Assembly (NCBI GenBank): GCA_028822585.1
Contig: JAPKDL010000017.1
Span: forward strand, 1 to 40,671
DNA: 40,671 nucleotides
Origin: Alphaproteobacteria bacterium
Lineage (GTDB): Bacteria > Pseudomonadota > Alphaproteobacteria > UBA8366 > GCA-2717185
Reading direction: 5' to 3'
Shown here: positions 34,138 through 40,671 of the stretch, in pieces
Position numbering within the stretch: the stretch's first letter is position 1
Layout: each line of letters opens with the position of its first letter
Notes under the pieces: model-generated
The model's database searches: none
What the model saw: only the letters and a program-made list of their open reading frames with translations
Told to the model about the DNA's origin: nothing
Made by a program: the position numbers and the translations under genes

Positions 34138-36318
34138 ATGGGCGTCTCTTTCGATCCTATCGCAACGGCGCGCGCCGCTGGACGCACCGCTCTTGATGAA
34201 CACGCGGGTAAGCGGCTGCTGGCACAATTCGGGTTAGGCGTACCGAATTCCGTGATTGTCACGGGTCAGTCCGATGTGGACGCCGCCATCAGCGACCTGA
34301 CCGGCCCTTTCGCCGTCAAGGTGATGTCCCCCAACATTTTGCACAAAAGCGATTCCGGCGGCGTCCAGATTAATTTGGCGGATGCAACGGCGGTCCGGGA
34401 CGCTATTTCGGACATGGCGGACACGCCCGCAATCCGCGACGCCGTCGTCGATGGATACTTGATCGAAGACATGGCCCCAAGTGGGGAGGAGGTCGTGATC
34501 GGTGGCGTCCTGGAGCCGCAATTCGGTCCCATGATCATGGTTGGCCTGGGGGGCATTTTCGTGGAAATTTTGGCGGATGTCGCGTTCCGTCTGTGCCCCA
34601 TCACCGAGCGCGACGCACGCGCCATGATGCAGGAATTACAGGGACTGCCCCTTTTGGCGGGGGCGCGCGGTCATACACCGGTATCCCAAGACGCCATTAT
34701 CGACGCCTTGCTACGCATTGGTGGTGACGGCGGGTTGTTAATGACCCATGGTGCCGATATTGCGGAACTGGACATTAACCCGTTGATCGTGTCGGCGAAT
34801 GGCGCGGTCGCAGTCGATGCGCGAATCATATTGACGCAAGGTGATAACTCCCTCGAACAAACCGGCGTGACAACCCCCTCCGATCCTGAAACTTATTTTG
34901 CGCCTCTGTTTACTCCTAAAACCATCGCCGTGGTCGGGGCGTCGTCCAGCAACGTCAACATCGCCAACACCTTCATCGAACGACAAGCCGAATATGGATT
35001 CACCGGAAAAATTTATCCTATCCACCCAAGCGCCGAGACCATATCCGGCCTACCTGCTTATCCCACGCTAGGCGACACACCAGAACCCGTGGATTACGCC
35101 TATCTGGCGATAGGTGCCGATCGGGTGCCACCGCTGTTATCTGCCGCCAATGGCCGCGTAAAGTTTGCGCAGGTGATCTCGGCAGGATTTGGTGAAGTCG
35201 AAGAAGGCATTTCTCTACAAACCGATTTGGTTACCGCCGCCCGCAACGGCGGATGCCGAATCATCGGGCCAAATTGTCTCGGTCTGCACACCCCGCGAGG
35301 CCGTGTCAGCTTTACCAAAAACGCCTCGCCGGAATTGGGAACGGTCGGCATCATATCGCAAAGCGGTGGGCTTGGCACCGACATCGTCCGGCGAGGCCAT
35401 GTGCGCGGCGTGCGGTTCAGCGGTGTTTTGACTGTTGGCAACAGCGCCGACCTTGGCCCCAACGATATCCTCGAATTTTACCTTGCGGATGCGCAAACCA
35501 AAGTGGTCGGCATGTATCTGGAAGATGTGAAGGACGGCCGTCGGTTCGCGAAGATTTTACGCGGTGCAAAATCCAGAAAACCCGTTGTCATCCTGAAGGG
35601 CGGCCGCACAAGCCAGGGTCAACGCGCCGCCGCCTCCCACACCGGATCTCTAGCGGGCGACGACCGGGTCTGGGACGCCTTGTCAAAACAAACCGGATGC
35701 GTGCTGACCGATACGCTCGATCAATTTCTTGAAGCCCTGTTAGCGTTTCAATTCATGACGCCGCGCGCCAACCGTCCAACGGAACAAGTCATCTTGTTTG
35801 GCAATGGCGGGGGCACGAGCGTGTTGGCGACCGACTTCTTTGCGAGTCAGGGGTTGAGCATCGATCCCATCGCCGATGACGCGCTGTCGGCGTTGGAAGC
35901 GCTCAACCTGCCGCCCGGCACCAGCGTGGTTAATCCCATCGACACGCCGGTGATCACTCTGCAAGCCGAGGAAGGTCGCATCGCGAGTCGCATCCTTGAT
36001 GCTGTTTACACCACCAGTGCACCGGACGCGATTGTTATGCATTTGAACCTCGCCTCTTTTCTGGGGCGCGGTCCCATCGATCCGATGGACAACCTCATTA
36101 ATGCGGCAGTCACCGTGCAGACGCAATTCCCCAGCCAGGCACATTTCATATTGGTCTTACGGTCTGACGGTGAAGCCGCATTGGAAGAAAGTAAACGAAC
36201 TTACCGCGCCCGTGCTCTGGACGCTGGCATTCCCGTCTATGACGAGCTCAGCAACGCTGCTATGGCGCTAACAGCCATCCGTCATGTGGAAAAATTTTTG
36301 ACGGCTCACAGAAATTAA
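34138..36318 (+). CDS. ADP-forming acyl-CoA synthetase (ATP-grasp/CoA-ligase fusion)
   Basis: A 726-residue fusion of the two acetyl-CoA synthetase (ADP-forming) subunits in beta-alpha order. Residues 15-235 form the ATP-grasp domain (KVMSPNILHKSDSGGVQINL, EDMAPSGEEVVIGG, ELDINPLIV). Residues 258-385 are a CoA-binding Rossmann fold (KTIAVVGASSSN, IIGPNCLG). Residues 395-720 are ligase domains with the phospho-His501 in AAASHTGSLAGDD. The reaction acyl-CoA + ADP + Pi to acid + CoA + ATP is reversible and can save energy at the end of a pathway. ATG 34138 is one base after the carboxyltransferase TAA, so coupling is tight. It could regenerate ATP or activate the imported acid. Confidence 0.93.
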   Translation: MGVSFDPIATARAAGRTALDEHAGKRLLAQFGLGVPNSVIVTGQSDVDAAISDLTGPFAVKVMSPNILHKSDSGGVQINLADATAVRDAISDMADTPAIRDAVVDGYLIEDMAPSGEEVVIGGVLEPQFGPMIMVGLGGIFVEILADVAFRLCPITERDARAMMQELQGLPLLAGARGHTPVSQDAIIDALLRIGGDGGLLMTHGADIAELDINPLIVSANGAVAVDARIILTQGDNSLEQTGVTTPSDPETYFAPLFTPKTIAVVGASSSNVNIANTFIERQAEYGFTGKIYPIHPSAETISGLPAYPTLGDTPEPVDYAYLAIGADRVPPLLSAANGRVKFAQVISAGFGEVEEGISLQTDLVTAARNGGCRIIGPNCLGLHTPRGRVSFTKNASPELGTVGIISQSGGLGTDIVRRGHVRGVRFSGVLTVGNSADLGPNDILEFYLADAQTKVVGMYLEDVKDGRRFAKILRGAKSRKPVVILKGGRTSQGQRAAASHTGSLAGDDRVWDALSKQTGCVLTDTLDQFLEALLAFQFMTPRANRPTEQVILFGNGGGTSVLATDFFASQGLSIDPIADDALSALEALNLPPGTSVVNPIDTPVITLQAEEGRIASRILDAVYTTSAPDAIVMHLNLASFLGRGPIDPMDNLINAAVTVQTQFPSQAHFILVLRSDGEAALEESKRTYRARALDAGIPVYDELSNAAMALTAIRHVEKFLTAHRN

Positions 36319-36398
36319 TTGATTAACCCATTCATTTTGACCTGCCTGCCACCATACGGCATTCTTCGGACAACAAACATCTAACAAGCGGGGCGACC

Positions 36399-36878
36399 AT
36401 GAAAGAATTATTTGCGATTGCGAACACTGTTGGCGAAGCGTTGAAACGGCGGGGCGAAACTATCGCGGTTGCAGAATCGTCAGCTGGCGGCCTAATTTCA
36501 GCAGCATTGCTAGCGGTGCCAGGCGCGTCTGCGTATTTCATGGGGGGCGGCGTCTGTTATACACGAGCTGCAAAAATAGAGTTAATGGATATTCCCCCAG
36601 CAGTATTGGACAAAATCCGATCTTCTTCAGAACCTCATGCAGAAGTTCTGGCCCGCGCCGCCAAGGACCGTTTATCTGCGGATTGGGGATTGGCTGAAAC
36701 CGGCGCGGCAGGCCCGCGCGGCAATCGGTATGGCGACGCCTCGGGCCATACCTGCATCGCCATCGATGGTCCCATCTCGAAGGTCACAACGATTGAAACA
36801 GTGTCAGACGACCGCGAGGCCAACATGTTAATTTTCGCGAAGGAAGCGCTGCAGCTTCTAGGAAAACATCTCGAATAG
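36399..36878 (+). CDS. CinA C-terminal-type nicotinamide-nucleotide amidohydrolase family protein
   Basis: A 159-residue protein of the CinA/PncC amidase family, with the domain standing alone as in E. coli PncC. AVAESSAGGLISAALLAVPG holds the Ser and small-residue loop of the active site, followed by GGGVCYTRAAKIELM and ETGAAGPRGNRYGDASGHT (the usual GIAGP reads GAAGP). The reaction is NMN + H2O to nicotinic acid mononucleotide + NH3. The usual Y-x-N after GG is altered to CYT, so activity may differ. It starts 80 bp after the synthetase with a spacer, so it may or may not share the transcript. It is convergent with the oxoprolinase gene. Confidence 0.85.
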   Translation: MKELFAIANTVGEALKRRGETIAVAESSAGGLISAALLAVPGASAYFMGGGVCYTRAAKIELMDIPPAVLDKIRSSSEPHAEVLARAAKDRLSADWGLAETGAAGPRGNRYGDASGHTCIAIDGPISKVTTIETVSDDREANMLIFAKEALQLLGKHLE

Positions 36879-37018
36879 CATATTTCTATTAGGAGACACC
36901 TTGCCCACAGAACAGCGCCCGTATGGTTTGGAATAAACTTCGAAAATCTACACCCCGCCTGACCAAGCGGCCACACGCGCTTGCGCCAAAAATTTTAGTT
37001 GGGACGCGCGACGGCGTA

Positions 37019-37061
37019 GGGTTAACTCTACTTGTTCCGGTCTATTATAAAGAGTTAACCC
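37019..37061. terminator. bidirectional terminator-like inverted repeat
   Basis: GGGTTAACTCT (37019-37029) and AGAGTTAACCC (37051-37061) form a perfect 11-bp inverted repeat around a 21-base loop in the 190-bp spacer between convergent genes. The right arm ends 7 bases from the oxoprolinase stop (37069). The position suits a shared terminator, but no T-tract adjoins either arm. Confidence 0.5.
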
Positions 37062-37068
37062 GGCCCTC

Positions 37069-40000
37069 CTAGGCTAGTTTCGGCCCATACCCACCACCAG
37101 TTGGCGTCTCTAGAATAAAGACATCGCCAACAGCGACCTTCGCCGTATCCAGTCCCGTCATCACGTGAATATCGCCATTCTTACGTTCGACCCAGTTTTT
37201 GCCGCATTGGCCCGGTTCACCCCCCGCCATCCCATAGGGCGGCACAATGCGATGATTAGACAGCATCACAACTTCCATGTTCTCCAAAAACCGGATGCGC
37301 CGATAAGTCCCGTCGCCACCTCGGTATTGCCCAGCCCCACCCGAACCATGGCGCACACCAAAGCTTTCCAATAACACCGGGTAGCGCCACTCCAACACTT
37401 CCGGGTCGGTCAAGCGGCTGTTCGTCATATTTGTGTGCACAGCTGAGGTTCCGTCCCACCCTGGTCCAGCACCGGAACCACCGCACACGGTTTCATAATA
37501 TTGGTGTTGATCATTACCAAACGTAAGGTTGTTCATCGTGCCTTGGGACGCCGCCATCACGCCCAACGCTCCATAGAGCGCATCGGTCACGCATTGCGAG
37601 GTCTCCACATTACCCGCAACCACCGGTGCCGGATAGGATGGTGCCAGCATACTGCCCTCGGGCACAATGAAAGTTATCGGCTTTAGACACCCGTCGTTCA
37701 TGGGAATGTCATCGTCCACCAGAGTACGAAACACATATAACGCCGCCGCTCGGACAACAGCTGTTGGGGCATTAAAATTTGTGGGTCGCTGCGCACTGGT
37801 ACCTGTGAAATCCAAGGTCGCACCGCGCGCCGCCTTATCAAACGTAATCTTGACCTTGACCACGCTGCCTTCATCCATTGGGTAGGTGAATTCACCGTCA
37901 CGCAACACATCTATCACGCGGCGCACAGATTCTTCCGCGTTGTCCTGCACATGCACCATATAAGCGTGCACCACATCCAACCCGTAATGGTCCACCATCT
38001 TGCGTAATTCCTGAACACCACGTTCGTTTGCCGCCACCTGGGCGCGGAGATCAGCCAAATTCTGATCAGTGTTACGCGCCGGATATTGCGCCGAAGTCAG
38101 GAGTTCAAGGATGCTCGCTTCCTGAAAACGACCGCCTTCCACCAGTTTAACGTTGTCCAATAACACACCTTCTTCTTCTACTACCTTACTGTCTGGCGGC
38201 ATTGACCCTGGCGTGATGCCGCCAATATCAGCGTGGTGGCCCCGGCTGCCGACGTAGAATAAAATTTCATTACTTTTCTCACCGCCCCCGAATACCGGTG
38301 TGATTACAGTAACGTCTGGTAAATGCGTACCGCCGTTATAGGGGTCATTCAACACGAACACATCGCCTGGCTTGATGCGTCCTTGGTTCTTGTCAATGAC
38401 GGTCCGAACACTTTGCCCCATGGACCCCAAATGAATTGGAATATGTGGTGCATTCGCGATCAGTCCGCCATCGGCGGCAAACACAGCGCAGGAAAAATCT
38501 AACCTTTCCTTGATATTCACCGAATAAGCGGTGTTTTGCAGAGTGAAGCCCATCTGTTCAGCGATGGACATGAACAAATTGTTGAACACTTCCAACATCA
38601 CCGGGTCGCAGGTCGTGCCAATCGCCATGCGCGTCGGCAAGGCGACGACACGGGACATCACCAAATCACCGGAAGTTGTCATTTCCGCCTGCCATCCAGG
38701 CTCAATCACCGAAGTGGCCGTGTCTTCGCAAATAATCGCCGGACCGTCCACTTTGGCACCGGCCGGTAACGCCGCCCGGTCGTAAATAGGGGTGCGCCGC
38801 ATCTCGCCCGCCATATAGGCATCAACCCCGCCCAGCGTCCCAACCGCGCCACCTGCCGCTGTTACGGTAGTGACGGCACCACTTGCAACATCGTCGGCCC
38901 GCCCAATAGCTTCAACAGTGGCGACCTCCACGACGACGGCCTTATCCGGCATAATGAATCCATAACGTTGTTGATAGGCGGCTTCGAACGCTGCCTTCAT
39001 CGCCCCGGCTGGGCCCGCATCAACGGCCAGCGCCGTGTCTGTACCATCGTATTTCAAATGCGCCTTGCGCAGCATCGAAATCCGATAATCCGGAATTTTC
39101 TGGCTTCGTATTTCCGCCACTGCTTCGGCCATCAAGTCATCCAAAACCTTGTCGAGAAGCCCAGAAGCAACATCTTCCAAGGGCGCTTCGACCGCCTTTT
39201 CACGTAACGCCCGTAAATCCGCCAAGCCCATCCCGTAGGCAGATAAAACACCGGCAAAGGGATGAATAAGAATTTTCTTCATACCCAGCGCATCCGCGAC
39301 CAGACAAGCGTGCTGGCCCCCCGCACCGCCAAAGCAGCACAAGGTATAGTCGGTTACGTCATATCCGCGCTGCACCGAGATTTTCTTGATTGCGTTGGCC
39401 ATGTTCTCCACGGCTATTGTCAAAAATCCATCAGCGACTTCGACCGGCGAACGATCATCGCCTGTACTGTCCTTAATCTCTTTGGCCATCGCCGCAAATT
39501 TTTCCTGAACGACCGCGACATCCAAAGGTTTGTCTTGGCCTGAACCAAAGACGGCGGGAAAATAATTTGGCTGCAATTTCCCCAAGATTACGTTGCAATC
39601 GGTGACGCAGAGCGGTCCCCCGCGCCTGTAGGACGCAGGACCGGGATTGGCACCAGCAGATTCAGGGCCAACCCTATACCGCGCACCATCAAAAAAGCAC
39701 ATGGAGCCACCACCCGCCGCAACCGTGTGAATCTGCATCATTGGTGCCCGCATCCGGACACCAGCGACCAGAGTTTCAAACGCGCGTTCATATTCGCCGT
39801 CGTAATGCGCCACATCGGTCGACGTGCCACCCATATCAAACGTGATAAGTTTTTCGAACCCAGCGTCCTTGCTGACCTGGACCGCACCGACAATACCGCC
39901 TGCCGGACCGGACAGAATGGCGTCCTTCCCTTGAAATATTGTCGCATCCACCAAACCACCATTCGACTGCATGAACAGCAAATTTGCGTCCCCTAATTCC

Positions 40001-40671
40001 TCCGCAACATGGTTCACATAACGCCGAAGAATAGGAGAAAGATAGGCATCAACGACAGTCGTATCGCCGCGCCCCACCAGCTTCATCAACGGACTGGTTT
40101 CAAAACCCGTAGAAATTTGTTCAAACCCAATCTCTCGCGCTACGGCAGCGACGGCGCGTTCATGTGCCGGATACCTATACGCATGCATGAAAACAATCGC
40201 CACGGACCGGTAGTCATCGTCATAAGCTGCCTGCAAATCTTCCCGTGCCGCCTCTAAATCCAACGCTTGATGAATATCGCCATTGGCACCAATTCGCTCC
40301 TCAACCTCCACGACTTTGCTATAGAGTTGTTCGGGCAGGATAATGCGTCGGTCAAAAAGACGGGGCCGCGCTTGATATCCGATGCGTAGCGCATCGGAAA
40401 ACCCCTTGGTGACAACCAAAAGCGTGCGTTCGCCTTTGCGTTCCAACAAAGCATTTGTCGCCACGGTGGTGCCCATTTTCACTGCCGCAATACGCCCACT
40501 GGGAAATTTTTCGTCAACGCTCAAGCCCAACAGATCACGAATTGCCTGCACCGCCGCGTCTTCGTAGTGTTCCGAGTTTTCCGACAATAGCTTGTGCGTA
40601 ACCAGAGACCCATCCGGGCGCTTCGCCACCACGTCGGTAAAGGTGCCACCTCTATCAACCCAGAACTGCCA
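37069..40671 (-). CDS. 5-oxoprolinase/hydantoinase HyuA-HyuB fusion, 5' end outside window
   Basis: At least 1200 residues of an ATP-dependent hydantoinase/oxoprolinase fusion. The frame continues to base 40671 and includes WVDRGGTFTDVVAKRPDG, the normal N-terminal phosphate-binding motif. The GTG at 40632 is therefore internal and the real start lies just beyond the edge. HyuA part (first ~690 residues): MGTTVATNALLERKGERT, LSGPAGGIVGAVQ, TFDMGGTSTDVAHYDG. HyuB part: FNNLFMSIAEQMGFTLQNTA, NDPYNGGTHLPDVTVI, YVGSRGHHADIGGITPG, and the C-terminal TPTGGGYGP. Such enzymes open 5-oxoproline or hydantoin rings with ATP. A fused single chain resembles eukaryotic and many bacterial oxoprolinases. It fits the amide-hydrolysis theme of the window. 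Confidence 0.94.
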   Translation of the reverse strand, partial: WQFWVDRGGTFTDVVAKRPDGSLVTHKLLSENSEHYEDAAVQAIRDLLGLSVDEKFPSGRIAAVKMGTTVATNALLERKGERTLLVVTKGFSDALRIGYQARPRLFDRRIILPEQLYSKVVEVEERIGANGDIHQALDLEAAREDLQAAYDDDYRSVAIVFMHAYRYPAHERAVAAVAREIGFEQISTGFETSPLMKLVGRGDTTVVDAYLSPILRRYVNHVAEELGDANLLFMQSNGGLVDATIFQGKDAILSGPAGGIVGAVQVSKDAGFEKLITFDMGGTSTDVAHYDGEYERAFETLVAGVRMRAPMMQIHTVAAGGGSMCFFDGARYRVGPESAGANPGPASYRRGGPLCVTDCNVILGKLQPNYFPAVFGSGQDKPLDVAVVQEKFAAMAKEIKDSTGDDRSPVEVADGFLTIAVENMANAIKKISVQRGYDVTDYTLCCFGGAGGQHACLVADALGMKKILIHPFAGVLSAYGMGLADLRALREKAVEAPLEDVASGLLDKVLDDLMAEAVAEIRSQKIPDYRISMLRKAHLKYDGTDTALAVDAGPAGAMKAAFEAAYQQRYGFIMPDKAVVVEVATVEAIGRADDVASGAVTTVTAAGGAVGTLGGVDAYMAGEMRRTPIYDRAALPAGAKVDGPAIICEDTATSVIEPGWQAEMTTSGDLVMSRVVALPTRMAIGTTCDPVMLEVFNNLFMSIAEQMGFTLQNTAYSVNIKERLDFSCAVFAADGGLIANAPHIPIHLGSMGQSVRTVIDKNQGRIKPGDVFVLNDPYNGGTHLPDVTVITPVFGGGEKSNEILFYVGSRGHHADIGGITPGSMPPDSKVVEEEGVLLDNVKLVEGGRFQEASILELLTSAQYPARNTDQNLADLRAQVAANERGVQELRKMVDHYGLDVVHAYMVHVQDNAEESVRRVIDVLRDGEFTYPMDEGSVVKVKITFDKAARGATLDFTGTSAQRPTNFNAPTAVVRAAALYVFRTLVDDDIPMNDGCLKPITFIVPEGSMLAPSYPAPVVAGNVETSQCVTDALYGALGVMAASQGTMNNLTFGNDQHQYYETVCGGSGAGPGWDGTSAVHTNMTNSRLTDPEVLEWRYPVLLESFGVRHGSGGAGQYRGGDGTYRRIRFLENMEVVMLSNHRIVPPYGMAGGEPGQCGKNWVERKNGDIHVMTGLDTAKVAVGDVFILETPTGGGYGPKLA

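Noticed and set aside
40632-40632. GTG at 40632 as the start of the oxoprolinase
   Set aside because: The open frame continues to the window edge with the conserved DRGGTFTDVV motif, so the start is outside.

Overview
The window looks like a chromosome segment of an uncultured alphaproteobacterium, probably Rhodospirillales-like, from a marine, soil or host-associated setting. This is inferred from gene content: two TRAP transporters, a fused ATP-dependent oxoprolinase/hydantoinase, class III CoA-transferase, MlrC, creatininase-family and amidase genes, and a TctC-type binding protein. No rRNA, tRNA, CRISPR array, prophage or complete insertion sequence was seen.

Layout. 1-537: decayed sequence, including a readable scrap of a class III aminotransferase. 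538-3140 (minus): two 2OG-Fe(II) oxygenase-like genes, one of which has lost its metal ligands; a small ABM-fold monooxygenase with an internal TAA; and a sterol desaturase/fatty-acid hydroxylase. 3194-3709: apt. 3706-5717 (minus): a creatininase-family gene overlapping an unusual ArgJ-like gene. 5845-8343: an N-acyl-D-amino-acid deacylase and a TctC pseudogene. 8400-13556: a serine-glyoxylate aminotransferase-like gene divergent from a YdiJ/GlcDF-like flavin/Fe-S dehydrogenase and an alpha/beta hydrolase. 13557-14452: mostly debris. 14453-20435 (minus): M20 peptidase, two tandem amidases and MlrC. 20436-21834: a CRP-like palindrome, a cyclic-di-GMP-I riboswitch, a broken ParA gene and a PH-domain membrane protein. 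22008-23000: purC. 23184-26341 (minus): TRAP system 1. 26582-27218: fragments of an MFS transporter and a DapA-family gene. 27376-36318 (plus): TRAP system 2 followed by CaiB, crotonase, a carboxyltransferase and an ADP-forming acyl-CoA synthetase. 36399-36878: CinA/PncC. 37069-40671 (minus): HyuA-HyuB fusion running off the window.

Functional theme. Many genes act on amide, cyclic-amide or N-acyl bonds (creatininase family, D-aminoacylase, M20, two amidases, MlrC, oxoprolinase). A second theme is import of small organic acids by TRAP systems and their CoA-dependent breakdown. The most coherent candidate for a new pathway is the TRAP2-CaiB-crotonase-carboxyltransferase-ACD cluster. The most distinctive regulatory locus is the riboswitch/ParA region. 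The ArgJ-like protein keeps its self-cleavage site but lacks residues that family members use to bind ornithine.

A recurring feature is gene decay. Several genes carry single-base nonsense changes or frameshifts while their sequence is still readable, which points to recent loss of function. Starts, substrates and family names below rest on reading motifs by eye, with no database search.
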